Origin: Oreocharis arfaki
Taxonomy: Eukaryota; Chordata; Aves; Passeriformes; Paramythiidae
Direction of reading: 5' to 3'
Assembly (NCBI GenBank): GCA_013398015.1
Contig: VZRR01010939.1
Span: forward strand, 105,171 to 169,170
Length of the DNA: 64,000 bases
The position numbers were made by a program, and so were the translations under genes. The notes beneath the pieces are model-generated. The model did no database searches and was not told the DNA's origin. It was given only the letters and a program-made list of their open reading frames with translations. Every line of letters begins with the position of its first letter. The first letter of the stretch is position 1. Below, in pieces: positions 25,678-37,830 of this stretch.

Positions 25678-26564
25678 CTTCCTCTTAAATGACTGTCAGC
25701 TGCCGTTGACTTCAGGGGAATGAGAACGAAGTCCAATATGTCAAATATGAACATTATGGTAGTTCTAGACTTCTGAGTTTTATACGAATGCAATTATCTT
25801 AAATATGGGCTGTTACTACCACCACAAAAAAACCCCCAAACCAAAACACCAAAAAACTAAAAAACCCAAACCGAAAAAGGGGAGGGATGCAATTACCCGG
25901 AGAGCAACTGGCATGCTTTTCATTGATTAGACTGTCCTGTTTGATTAAATTCCTCAGTATTTTCAATTTTCTAGCCTTAATTGCTGCCTTACATTTTTCT
26001 TGGGTCCCTTTGTTCTAATTCATCTGTTTTCAGGTCCAGATTTATTTTTTCAATCCATTCAGATTCTCCACAAACTTATCCTGTCATTATGTGTTTTGTC
26101 TCTCCCTGCAGATGGTTGTTTGACAGAAAGTTTCCATCAACCCCAGAGAATGAGTCATCCTCCCTCCTCCTCCTCCTCTAGCAGGAGCAGGAGCTCACTG
26201 CACCTCACTACTCCTGCACCTCACTACCCCTACTCCTCCAGTAGCCCTTATGTAGCTTGTGCTGTTCCAAACCCCAGGTCATATTCAGGTGGGAATGCTT
26301 GGCTCCTCCCCCTGGGCGGAGAACCTCATAATGGGCTGATGAGTCATGCAGGTGTGTCCTTGATTGCCCATTAAGAGAGATGGCTCCCGAAGGGAGTTGT
26401 CACTGATAAGTCATCGTAGGAGATAAGGAGCACTGCCCCACCTGCTTTAACAGATTGTGAAGATGGCAATAGAATACATACTGTTGGTTACATACCTTGC
26501 AACCTAGGACTGCTAGTTCGGGGAAGAAAACAAGAGTTGCTGGGGGGAAAAAGGTGAAAAAAAA
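25678..26564. other. Non-coding stretch with simple tracts and AP-1-like motifs
   Basis: It contains an A/C-rich low-complexity run (about 25818-25880), a TCC-rich run (about 26158-26180) and a 16-bp near-duplicate (CTGCACCTCACTACTC/CCC) at about 26200-26231. Perfect TGAGTCA motifs occur near 26151 and 26341, and a TAAGTCA variant near 26407. TAATGGGC (26329-26336) is repeated inverted at 26366-26373. No gene is recognised. Confidence 0.5.
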
Positions 26565-27060
26565 ACTGGAATGGGGGAAAACCCGGACTGTATTTTTCCA
26601 AAAACTGGAGTGGGGAAAACACGAAGTGGATTTCTTCAAAAAACGGAATGGGGGAAAACCCAGACTGGATTTTTCCAAAAACAGGAATAGGGGAAAACCC
26701 GGACTGGATTTTCCCCCAAATCCATTCCACTTTTTGGAAAAATCCAGTCTGGGTTTTCCCCCAAATCCATTCCAGTTTTTCAAAAAAATCCAGTCTGGGT
26801 ATTCCCCCAAATCCATTCCACACTTTGGAAAAATCCAGTTTGGATTTCCCCCCGAATCCATTCCACTTTTTTGGAAAAATCCAGTCTGGGTTTTCCCCCC
26901 AAATCCATTCCACATTTTGGAAAATCCAGTCCGGGTTTTCCCCCAAATCCAGTCCAGTTTTTGGAAAAATCCAGTCTGGGTTTCGGGGGAAAACCCACAC
27001 TGGATTTTTCCAAAAAACGGAATGGGAGAAAACCCCGACCGAATTTTTCCAAAAAACGGG
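26565..27060. repeat. Minisatellite with two internal orientation switches
   Basis: About twelve units of one sequence occupy ~495 bp. At 26565-26712 there are four ~39-bp units of the type GGAATGGGGGAAAACCC...GGATTTTTCCAAAAA. At 26713-26984 there are six ~45-bp units in the opposite orientation, of the type CCCCCAAATCCATTCC...GGAAAAATCCAGTCTGG. From about 26985 to 27060 there are nearly two more units in the first orientation. The opposite-orientation units carry about 6-7 extra bases (AAATCC-like) compared with the first type. The unit lengths and base bias keep several frames open on both strands, up to 246 codons (minus, 26400-27140). Those translations repeat a WNGFGGKPRLDFSK-like phrase and I treat them as spurious. 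Confidence 0.92.
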
Positions 27061-27270
27061 CTCAAGAGCCAAAATAGGGAGTTATTTCTACCTTTCTTTT
27101 GTGGTCTTGTAAAAGAAGAACTTATTTCGGGATAAGTCACTTTGTCCCACTCCAGGTTTAGGTAGGCAAACAGTGGGCGTCCAGATTGTACACAAATTCT
27201 CTGTAAAGTTTGTACGTGTCTTGGGTGGATTTCAGAATGAACTTAAAGTTTCCTTCAAATTCTCATTGCA
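27061..27270. other. Short non-repetitive spacer
   Basis: It separates the inverted minisatellite from the CR1 fragment. GGGATAAGTCAC near 27130 echoes GATAAGTCATC near 26405 on the other side of the array, possibly remnants of one host element. Nothing else is recognised. Confidence 0.4.
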
Positions 27271-27605
27271 GATTCACAGAAGGGTTGAGGCTGGAAGGGA
27301 CCTGTGAAGGTCATCTCGCCCAGCTTCCCTACGCAAGCAGAGCCAGTTGCCCAGGACCATGTCCAGGAGGCCTCGAAGTACCTCCAGTGAGGGAGGCTCC
27401 ACAACCTCCCCTGGTAACCTGTTCTAGTGCTCAGTCACCCTCACAGTACAAAAGTACTTCCTGGTGTTCAGAGGGAACCTCCTGTGTTTCAGTTTGTGCC
27501 TGTGGCCTCCTGTCCTTAACTGGGCACCACTGGAAACACCCCAGCTCTACCTCCTTCGTGTCCTCCCTACAGGTATCTATACACATTGTTGAGGTCCTTG
27601 TTCCT
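27271..27605 (-). mobile_element. CR1: CR1 LINE 3' fragment
   Basis: The plus strand shows the antisense CR1 3' region: TTCACAGAAGGGTTGAGG, CTGGAAGGGACCTGTGAAGG, GAGGCTCCACAACCTCCC, AACCTGTTCTAGTGCTCAG, CACCCTCACAGTA and GGCCTCCTGTCC. The last recognisable part is TCCCTACAGGTATCTATACA. The element therefore reads toward lower coordinates and its 3' end is near 27271. At ~335 bp it is the longest CR1 piece in the window. A 158-codon plus frame across it is antisense and not a gene. Confidence 0.93.
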
Positions 27606-29945
27606 ATCAAAACAATTTCAAAAGAAATACGTTTTTCGAGAAAAATCATTTTGCCTACGGGTTTTAACAAAGCTGCTTTTGCCTGAATCCTCGGAGTACC
27701 TCTATCTGTAGGATGTGTCATTGGTGCCGAACCTCTCCTCTGTCATCTGGAGCCACCTGCAGACCTGCTTTTTAATCACAAAGGAGCTCTTTGCTGCATG
27801 GACAGCAGGGCTGGCTGGCACATGCACACTTTGAGGTACAAATCTGAGGCACACTGTCACACAGAGGGTGAGGGGAAAGATGGCAAGAGCAGCCAGCAAG
27901 CACTGAAGTAGTTTATGTGACTAGAAAGTGGTGATGTGCCAGATGAACTGTTGTGGTGGGCAGATGGCAGCCCATAAGCCTGGGGTCTTATTGAACCAGA
28001 CATGCAACCTTGTTTTTTGAACAGTGAGAAGTCTTCAACACGTTCTCTGGAAACATTTAGGGATCGCTGGTGTTATTGCAGTTTATCTAAACTATTTGGA
28101 TAACAAAAAGTATTTCCAGATAAATGTGACTTTGCATAATTTTAAAGCATTGATAGAGACAGCAGAAATACTGCAGTTCAATGGAACAGGAAAACTAAAT
28201 TGTAAATGGCAGGACACTCCATTTCAGTGTGTATTTTGCAGTGTCTAATGAAATGATAGATTGCAAATACCAAAGGTAGAACACACAACTATACGATCCT
28301 CTAAAACACTTCTAGTTTCTCATTAGAATTAATTCACCATTCTTTACCAGAATATTATTTCATAGTAACACTTGTATTTCTCATATGATACTATTGCTTC
28401 TGCAAAAGCTCCTTTGGGGGAGTGTAGGCTGTAAAGTAGCACATTGCCAAGTGAGGAAATAGATCTTCTTCAAAATAAAGTCCTATAACAGGAGAAAATA
28501 AACACACAATATTAAGGAGCCAGAGAGGTTCCCCCAAATTACGTCACCCCTGGAGAGGGAGAGAAGTCTTTGTCTCTTGTGGTTTTTCTTGGCTAGCAAG
28601 AGGAGCTGTTCACAAAAGCTTCCCCTGGTTCGTTTGGTCTGCTCTCACGCTCCTGTGCAGTGGCGTCAGGTCTGCTCTTACCTGCTGGTCTGTACACGCA
28701 CACTAACTCCAGGCTTGGTGCCTGGCTGGTCTTGAAAAAAACTTAGGGTCTGCCCAATTGATGGGCAGTGTTCACGCATGTGTTCTTAAGGTGCAAGTCC
28801 TTACCTTTTTTAAACTCTGTTTCATGTTCTTCTTCAAATTTAAATCTGCTCCCTTGGTTTTAGTGTGAGAACCTCAGCATGGGAAGGAAAAATACAAGCA
28901 GGTAAACTGGCAGTGCTCCGTAATCTGGGTGCTGGAGCATGGCTGTCATCTCTCCACCTGCTCAAACAGCTCTGGTACCTCTCAGGCACCACACGTGGCT
29001 GTCATGGCTCTGCCAGTGGTGTTGGTCTGCCCTCATACTATTCGTGTTCTGTTGTTTTGGCAGGCTGCTCACACTTACTTGAGGAAGGAGCACATACAAA
29101 GGAAGAAAAAAAAAGAATTCAAGAGCATGGAGCTGCTGAAAAACAAGGTTCACTGCCCTCTCCCCTGTGATAACAGTGCTGTGAGTAAAGCTTCATCACC
29201 AGTGTTAGGCACAGCTATTGCAGCACAGGGATGTCAGCTCTCGTTATTTAGAAGCTGAGCAAATGGATTGCATTACTTCTTCAAACAGTCTTCTGAAATC
29301 AGGCTGTTGAACAGAACAAGGGGCACCAGTGCAGCTAGAGAATGTCACATGGTTTGAATTGAAGCAATCATCTTTCCTCCACTCCCCCTGCAGCATCAAG
29401 GAGTGTCAGTGCTGGTACACTACCAGGGAATTGAAATGCAAAATAAATGTGCCTTTTGTTTGTTTGTTTTTTTTTTCCCTTTTGAATGGAAGTGTGGAAC
29501 TGTTCAGTTGGTCCAGGGCTGAAGTAAAATACTCAGTTAAGAATAAGCCACACAAATACAAAAATTTAAAGGAGACTATAGCATGCAGTGGAAAGTCTAG
29601 CCTTTTTTTGGGATTCCCCAGTGTCATGGTGGTCTGGGAAAAGTTTGAAGTTTGTGAAAATTCCAGTAGCATCATCAAGTCTGTTTAAGGGAAATTCCTG
29701 TCATTTTGTAGAGCATTTGTACTAAATTACCAGACTAGGAGTACCCACACATTGGAAAATTTAACTTTTATGATGCTCTACTACAATTATGGGCTCTTTA
29801 ATATTTCAGCAATGAATTACCACTTAGAAAACAAAGCAGCAGCAGGACAGAATTCCTTTTGGCCATAAGAGGGCAATGGCTACAGAAATCCATCATTCAG
29901 CATATAGAACTAACTTCCAAATGATGAACATGTAATGACTTCTGT
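27606..29945. other. Non-coding stretch, no gene recognised
   Basis: Unremarkable sequence. A 74-codon frame (28024-28248, plus) lacks known motifs. A poly-T run lies near 29468-29477. Confidence 0.5.
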
Positions 29946-30000
29946 TTTCATAACTTAATTTTTGGTTAAATGCTTTCATAACCTAATTTTTTGTTAAATG
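29946..30000. repeat. 28-bp imperfect tandem duplication
   Basis: TTTCATAACTTAATTTTTGG (29946) is followed by TTTCATAACCTAATTTTTTG (29974). Each copy ends GTTAAATG, and they differ at two or three positions. Confidence 0.85.
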
Positions 30001-30611
30001 TGTGCTAAACTGAACTAGAATCACAGTCCCCGAAATATGCTCTCTGTGACCCAAATGCAAGACTGTTTATAACCAGTTTTTAAAACCTGTAGATATTTTG
30101 CTTCTGTGGGACTTCTGTGGTCAGTAGCACTTACCTCTGCTGTTTGCTTTTGGTCTTCTGCTTAGGGATTGTGTAGAGCCTAAAACATTTAAAAATAAAG
30201 TTTAACAGAAAGAATCTATTTGCTAACAGTGCCACCCTCTCACAGTTCTAATTTATGATTAAAAATGTGAGAAAACCACTCTGCATATAAAATCCTTTGA
30301 TATCACATTGGTGCCAGTGCTGTCTTCATGCTACCATTATGAGCTTCTTTTCCAGTTTACAGATTGGCAGATGTAGTTTGTCCTTTCCAGTAGCAGTGAC
30401 AAGAGATGGTGGGTATGAAATACGACCATGTTTGTGTTTGGAAAAACTCAAGTATTTTTTGCTTAGAAAATGTTCATTTTTAAGTGAAAATGAGAAGAAA
30501 GCTGAGTTAAGAATAATAGAAATAATTCTTGAGTTTTAAAAGTACAAAGACCACCTTACTAAAAACCACTCCTTTTGAGTTACAGATTAAAACCTGAGTA
30601 TACCTTCATTT
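30001..30611. other. Non-coding stretch
   Basis: AT-rich. The only frame of note (30297-30539, plus, 80 codons) has no domain. Nothing else is seen. Confidence 0.5.
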
Positions 30612-30755
30612 TATTGCTCTGATGATGCATGATATGACAATTTCTTTCCCTAATGATACACTTTTGTCCCTACACAGTGTTATACTGCTCTGATAATGCA
30701 TGATGCTTCAATTTCTTTCCCCATGAACACAATTTTGTACTTACTTAGTGTTGTG
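30612..30755. repeat. 71-bp diverged tandem duplication
   Basis: GCTCTGATGATGCATGAT at 30616 recurs as GCTCTGATAATGCATGAT at 30687. Both copies continue with CAATTTCTTTCCC, an ACACNNTTTTGT-like block and an AGTGTT end. The period is 71 bp and identity is high but imperfect. Confidence 0.88.
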
Positions 30756-33700
30756 TCTGGCAGATTATGATGTAGAATACGGTTTTATATCTACGACTAA
30801 AAGCCAAGTTTTAGTTTTTCACATACTGCCTTCTCTGAGGTGTCATATTCAATCAATAATGCTATGAAGAAGTTGCTTCAAGCACATATTCTTTTTTCGA
30901 GTATTATTTACTTTTATTTTGGCAAACAAGCCAGACAGGGGAGTCTAAAACTCAGGCAGAGATTAATTTTCTGCAGGTCAGCTTGTAATAAAAAAAAATG
31001 TTTAAACGTGTTAGAGAGAGGCACATCAATGAAAGTTAAGGGGATTCGGAAGTCTAGGGCATTGATTTTATTAATCCAATATGGCATATATATGCTCTTT
31101 CACATGAATTTAGTTTATCCTGTTTCTAAACCAACTAAATACTAATGAGGGGAATAGCAGTGACTTCTGGATGCACTCAGTTTGTCTCTTTTCTAAATCA
31201 CTGTTGTGAGGTAGAAACCCAACAGATATGCAATGCCATTGTAGGCACCAGAGACAACAACTTGAAATGCATAATGAAAATTCTCAGTTTATTAGATTTG
31301 TCCTTCTGTGATTAAAAACATATCTGAACAGCAGACATCTGTTGGACAACTTACGTGGTTCCTTTTTGTCTTGGTATGTGAGAAAATCCTGCAGGCTGTA
31401 TTGCTCAGCCCCAGTATGTTGCGGATGCACAGGAAATTAAGCATATGCTCAGTGGTGGAGCTGTAATAACACGCAAGTTTGGTGTAATCTGTTGAAAAGA
31501 AAGAGTGCCATTCCTTGTGCCGTGCCCTATGGAAAGGAAGAGGGGGGAATGCTAGGAGCCTTCTTCCCTTGCCTGATCTCATGTGATGCCTCTGGTTGGT
31601 TGCGAATCAAGTTTGACAGAAAAAATAAGTGTGTGATAAGCAGCATGCTATAATCAAAATAATTTTGCATCTATTCCTAAGCCTTCTACTGTGGCCATTG
31701 CATGAAAAGATCACTGTAAACAGAGCAATGCGATGGAGCAGAGCACCACTCTCACTAATTTTCACAAGTGAAGCTAGATTATTTTTTTTCCACTCAGTAA
31801 ACATATGTCCTTCAGGCTTCCTTAAATGGGCTACCTTTTTCCTTAGTAAAAGTATTTTTCTTCCTGTGAGCCCAACTAACTCATCTTTTGAAAGGTGACT
31901 GCTTTGAAGTCAAAAGAGTAAAATAGCACCATGGGCTACCAGCAGGCAGCAGGTTTTGTTTGTGTGTGCTTTCAAAGCAAAAAAGACCTGCACTGTTTTA
32001 ACAAAGTGTTTCAGAAGAACACAGGGCCAACTTTGTGTTTTGCAAGTAAATGTGCAATGAAGCCAGTGAGAGAGTCACCAGGGATATTGTATTTATTTAC
32101 ATGACCACAGTTCATCTGAAATTTGAGTGCTACAAAGGTATCAAAAGAGATAAAAAGCTTTATGAGGTAGATTTTCAAAATTTTGAAGATTTGTATGAAT
32201 AAAAGCATATTCGGACTGATGGTAGAGAAGGCTTAAATCTTCGTGTTTCAGGATACAAAATAGCCTCTATGGAAGCTTAGGAAGGAACTCATCTTGAGTC
32301 TAAATATACAGTTTCCTGCTGAGACACTGGGCTCTTTGCCCCCCCAAATCCAAGTCAAAGAAGGACTGCAAAAGAGCAGTAGGCTATTTTCATATGCTGC
32401 GAAGATTACCACGGAAATGTGTCTCCATATACATCCAAGAGGACATACGCGAATATATCCTGTCCTTGCTGAAAGCCTGGGAGCTGCAGGAAGTGCTGAA
32501 CCCTTTTTACAGTGAATATTACATTATCAAAGCACTAAGATTCAGAAATGGGGCTTTGTGCCTTTCCAGGATGTGGGCAACAACTGAGGTTAGGCCTCTA
32601 GAGCCCAGGTCTTGCATCAAGGTGATGTGATAACACCAGGAAATGCAGAGATGAAGGTACATGCTGAGCACTTATCAGTCTCCTCAGGACCAACGATTAT
32701 TGCTGCAAAAATCAGAGTTAATGAAGTACCAAGTAAGTGGTGGCTTCTTCATTTCTTTGCCTTCTCAAGTTAACACTGGATACCTATTGGCAAATCAGAA
32801 TGTGATGATTCCAGTATCAGAGCAGCTGGCTTATTTTTATATGCTGTGGTATACCTGCTTTAGAGACCATGGAAGTCGAACCGGAGGATTTTATGATGTT
32901 TACTTGTTGTTTATGGGTATGCATGAGAGAGGCCTAAGAGAATGCCCTCCCTATTGCTTACATCTGGCTCCAAAGAGTTAATTTGAACAGGAATTTCAGC
33001 TGGATTCACTCTGTTAGCTGTATCTAGTCTGAGTGATAGAGAAATTCCTTAGAGTTAAGCTGTGAGTGTAACGTGAAGAAAAGTCAACACGTGCTATGAG
33101 AAATCAGGGATGACTTTTCCCAGTGTTTTACTTGGTATGCTGTATGAATGAAGAGTTTTCTTCCTGAGACAGTGCAAGTGGTATGATAGCATGTAAGACA
33201 GCTGGCTTTTGAGCTTGGCAAGGAGTGAGTGAAGAAGGTCAAGAAATTCTCCTCTGGGAAGTGATGAAGAAGTGACTCGTTCCTAGCCAATATGGAGAAC
33301 TTCTGTCTGATTAATAGGCTACGGGACAGAACCTCATTTGGGCTGTGTTCTGCTGAATTGCATGAACTGAAAGGGTCTTATTTTTTATAAGATTTGGAAC
33401 TTTTCTTTTACTAAAGTCTTCATAACAAGTGCTTGATATCTAACCTGCAACTTCTATAAGTGGTACCAGTATTTTTCCACCTATAAAATTTAATTTTCCC
33501 ATGTTTTTGTTTAATTTTCCTGGTGTCTGACTAAATTATTTTGTTTATAAGTAGTACATTTTTCCTAAAATGATAATTGATAATGTTACAGTTCTGACAA
33601 ATTTAGTAACTGTATATGCTACCTGATGTCAAAACAATTTACCTTTTTTTTTTTTTTTTTAATATAGCTACAGCTAAAGCTGATTTTTATGGCTACTTTA

Positions 33701-35527
33701 GCCCAAATAAATATTCCTGACTCAGTGGATCAAGATAAAACCACAATCTGTGGTTGCTTCTTTAACAAATACCAGACTGGGACAGTCATTTGCCCACTCA
33801 TGGATTTTCTGGCTTCTTTCTTATTAGATGTTAACCAGCAATTAACAAAAAAGTCTAGAAGGAGGTCATGCTTGATTTTGGACCTTGGACAACTCTAACT
33901 GTATTCTGATAAGGAAGATTTGAAGTAGCAGATATGTACATAAATTTTACATTTTCAAGTAAAGCCGTGGGGATAGACATGACAGTCACACAGCACAGAG
34001 GCCCTGCTTTCTGATGCAGTCACAGTAAAGATGAAAATCCCAAAGTCTCTCCTTTTGAGCTACCGAATTTAGAAGGTATCACATAGGAAGTCTTCAGTAA
34101 AATCAGGAATTGTTCCCACTCCTTCAAACTGTGACTACCGTGAAAATGCTTATTTTTGTCTTTACTGCTTGACTAAGTTATTCCAGGGGATTTTCCCAGT
34201 GTAAGGAAGAAGTTGATCCTGAACATGTTTTTTGTAGTATCATAATTTCCATTACAGAACTAGAAAGCTCTACTTCTTTTATTTTTTTCTTTTCTTTTTC
34301 TGGAGGTGGAACCCCCCTGCTTTTTGGTGTGCCTCCTGATTTTTAATAATACCACAGACTTCTTTGCCTTGCAGTGAACCAGTTCCACAAGGAGATTGCC
34401 ACATCAGATTATGTGAGTTTGCTTCATTTCCAGGCAGTGCTATTTAATATACATCTGCTATGTAATACATGCAACAAACCGAAATGATTTTCAGTTGGGT
34501 TAGTCTTTATTGGATCTGACCTCTGGTCTAGGAGGTGAAGGGAGAGTGGAAAATGAAAGCTGATTTGGTATTAGCCCACTATTCATATTAGAAAAAGTAA
34601 ATGCTTTTGCGGTTTTCCTTACAGAGGTGTCTTTATTCATTTGACATGCCTTTAATAACTAATTCTAGTTGTCTGGTTGCCAAGATAGATTTCCTACAGG
34701 CAGACTTAAAAGTGATTTTGTCCTCTTTGAATGCATGGCTTCAAATGATCCCAGAACAGCAAACATTAAACTTCCCTCTAGACCTTGAGATTTTCTGAAG
34801 CACTGTAATAACATAAAAGGATAAGACTATTAGAAAAAAATAAATAAATGAATTAAGCATGCTTCATATGATATGAGCAGGACAATAAAACTCCTTGTTT
34901 TTCCATGCAAACTAATATCTCTTTTCTACTGTTGGCCATATGCTGTGGATTTCTCACAATTCCCATTTTATGGATTTTGATATCATCATTCACAGTTGCC
35001 TGGGAATGAGAATGTTTTGTAGGCTTCATATGAAACCAAGGAGCCAAAAGTACTCAATTTTTTTCTTTCATGGATGGCTTTCCCAGTGTTTTTTTTTTTT
35101 TCACATTATCACAGAGCTTTAAATGTGTATCCAGTGTACGAATGTCTGTGTATCATGTTTGTCTATCGGCATATGTAAAGCTCGCATGGGAACTGTGAAG
35201 TAGGATGCCTTCCTTGTCATTTAACTGGGCTATGTGCATGAAGCAATTAGGAGCAATTTTGAAACTTGGCTTCATATGCAGCCAAATTGAGTTTGGGTCT
35301 GCTGGTTGCTTAGAGAAAGAACATGAAAATATTATCATTTCCAGGCATAAACTCATGTCATCAAGGAATATATATGCAATGGAGCTGTCCCAAATAATTT
35401 TGAGCTGCTAGGTCAAAATCTGAAAGCTGTCTCTTTAGCGTACTGATAGCCAAAATCCACCTTCTCTTTGGGTTACTGAAATCTAATAAGATATTAATCA
35501 TGGGTTATTACTACAAAGCTTTTTACC
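30756..35527. other. AT-rich non-coding stretch
   Basis: About 4.8 kb without a supported gene. Poly-T tracts occur at about 33644-33660 and 35087-35101. Open frames (for example 32661-32981, plus, 106 codons) have no recognisable domains. The right end abuts the retroviral remnant, whose exact 3' breakpoint I cannot place. Confidence 0.5.
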
Positions 35528-36862
35528 TCACCTGAGTCTCAAATCAGCTTGTTTTGGTAATAAACAGCAGCAATCTTTCAGCTGAGAAGGACTTGGACAG
35601 ACTTCATTTTCAGCTGAGGATCTTGGTGTTGTGATAGACAGGTTGTGCTTTCTGACTAGGTCACCCAATTCAGTGCAAGGAGTTTCAGCTCTGTCCTGCT
35701 GTATATTGTTCCTCAACCGGGTGGCCCAAGCAGTCGGCGATTCATCTTTTTCCTGCTCTCCACAGAAAGCTTTTTTCATGTTATTAACCCTAGGCACAGC
35801 TTCTTTAATTCTTTTTACGATTAAGGTTTGGTAGTCTGCCATGTTCCTCTGACCTTCTTCCGAATTTGGATTCCAATTAGGGTTGACCAGTGGTAATTTG
35901 TGCTCTCCAATGGGGCCTTGATTATTTTCTTTGTCCTAAATGTTAATACCAGCAGTCCTAATCTTCTGGGGAAAACAGAGGTTGCATAATCGAATGCAAT
36001 TCTTTCCAGGTAAAGATGTTAGGACCAAGGAATTGGTTGAACTGCTCCGATAGCCCCATTGGGTCACTTAACAAGCTTTTCATTTCTTTTTAAAATTCTC
36101 TGACCTCAGAAGATGTTAGGGGCACGTTAACATAACCAATTCTTCCTTGTGTTCCCCCCATAGGAACCTCCCTCAAAGGTAGGACTTTAGATTTCGGAGG
36201 TGAACACAAGCAGGCAGAGCATTCTCTCTTTGTCTGTTTCTTTCTAGTCGAGTAGGCAGGGCCCTCTGGAGTAGAAGGAATTGAATTGGAGTCATTTTTA
36301 GTATCTTTTGCCATAGAGGAAAATGGCAAACTACTGTCTCTTGTCTCACCAATTACTTCTGTCCTGGTTGGGTTACCCGAAACTGAGGAATCAGTTACAC
36401 CAATTTCAGTTTCTTTGTCTGAGCTGTTGATATCGGCAGGAGCAAGTACATCCAGAGGATCCCATTTCAGTTGATTTAATTTCTTTCCGGATTTTTCTTT
36501 TGGAATTTGTAAAATAGGTAAAATTGACTGTGGTGTATCTCCCTCTTTCTCTTTTATCCAGTATTTAAGCCAAATTTCTGCACAGTCTAATTCTTCCAAA
36601 TTGGTTGTGGCTTTGTAGTGTATAGAAGTAAACAATGCTTTACACAGATTTCAATTGATCCAAATTTAGGCCAGTAAATACCATCTTTCCTAATTTTTCA
36701 TTTTGGCCACTTGAACATACAAAATTTAATCATCTTATACTTATCTTCTTCTGTTGTCAATGGGCTTTCTTCCCATTGCTGTAACATTAGCCCCAAAGGA
36801 CTTTCTGGGGCTATGTGATATTTTTCAATTTGGTCTTGTTTGAAGCTAGTTGTTTGTCTCAT
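35528..36862 (-). pseudogene. gag: ERV gag remnant (matrix to capsid), disrupted
   Basis: Gag is the structural polyprotein of retroviruses; only its matrix, spacer and part of its capsid are visible. The likely start is ATG at 36862-36860. The second codon is AGA (Arg), so the glycine used for myristoylation in this family is missing. The first open part runs 54 codons and ends at TGA (36700-36698). A second open part (36635-36090, 181 codons) is acidic and Ser/Thr/Pro-rich. It enters the capsid start (GGTQGRIGYVNVP) and stops at a TAA next to an A/T run near 36089, where the capsid frame shifts. A third capsid piece (about 36085-35990) has an SEQFNQFLGP motif. The frame then changes again, with an in-frame TAG at 35938-35936 before the last piece (35935-35528), which contains a YQTLIVKRIKEAVPR segment. 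The C-terminal ~50 codons no longer look like capsid. Class assignment is by family resemblance only. Confidence 0.83.
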
Positions 36863-36989
36863 CTTGATGGTTCAGAGGGGTACAAGCAAGTAACTGGTTC
36901 AAAAGGTTTTTGATACTAATTAAATCAACCGAGAAAGGTACACAGGAAGAATAGACAAACTTAATTTGTGCGTGGGAACCAAAATAAAT

Positions 36990-37215
36990 AAAATGGCTAC
37001 CCCTTCATGGGAATATTCAAGATGGACGACAGTAAGAAACAAAACACAAATTCAAAATGGCTACCTGTGGGAACCAAACAAAAATGGCGGCTCTTCCTGG
37101 CAAAGGACAACAAATTAAAATGGCTACCACCTTAAAGGGGGTAGGAGAAATGGTAGCCTTGTGTAAGGGAGGTTGAAATGGCGGCCCTTCCCACCTAGAA
37201 ATTTAAAATGGTGGC
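36990..37215. promoter_or_regulatory. Cluster of eight YY1-like motifs in ERV leader
   Basis: Plus-strand words of the form AAAATGGCGGC, AAAATGGCTACC, AAGATGGACGAC, GAAATGGCGGCC and AAAATGGTGGC occur near 36990, 37019, 37054, 37081, 37117, 37147, 37175 and 37205. The known YY1 consensus is close to AAnATGGCGGC. Binding is inferred from motif only. Confidence 0.5.
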
Positions 37216-37830
37216 TCCTTTCACCGAGAAATTGTCTTTTTAACCACTGCCAAATTTAACTTAAAACTAATTCTTTCTCCACCTCAATCTCTTTTCACAC
37301 TTTTTCACTGTTTTCTCCCTGTCTTAGTCCCCCATACACCAAATATCAGGCACCAAATGACTCTTTCCACACACTACTCTCATCACACTTTGGATCTCTC
37401 AGTGATAAGAACTTTCCAATCAAAACCATTTAATTCCCCACTCTTCAACTCAGCAATCTTCAGCCTTGCTTCAATCTCTGTTCCAATACAGCTCGGGCAC
37501 CACTTAGTTCTTCTTTGTGATGCACAAAACCACTTTCACACACAGCACATTCACACAGCACTCAGGGTTTACACAAATCACACTCAACACACTGAACTTC
37601 TTCACTCATTCAAATAAAATTATTTAAAACAAGGATATTATCACAAAAAGAATAAAAATAACTATAAAATACCAAAAAGGCATTTTTGTGTTAAAGCAAA
37701 TAAAGCAAAGCACTAAAACAGTCCACCAGAACTCAAAATCAAAAGCGACAAACAGAATAAATGTGCTCGCAAGCCCCGTCCACAATAATCCGACTAAAAG
37801 ACACTCACACATAAGAATAAAACACGAGAC

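Noticed and set aside
26400..27140. Long open frames (up to 246 codons) on both strands with a repeated WNGFGGKPRLDFSK-like phrase
   Set aside because: The frames arise from the inverted minisatellite. Similar length openings exist in several frames on both strands, and the peptides have no homology I recognise.
27210..27686. 158-codon plus frame
   Set aside because: It is the antisense of a CR1 3' region.
33644..33661. Poly-T runs here and near 35090, 39950 and 44255 as tails of minus-strand retrocopies
   Set aside because: No recognisable retrocopy or target-site duplication adjoins them, so they are treated as simple tracts.
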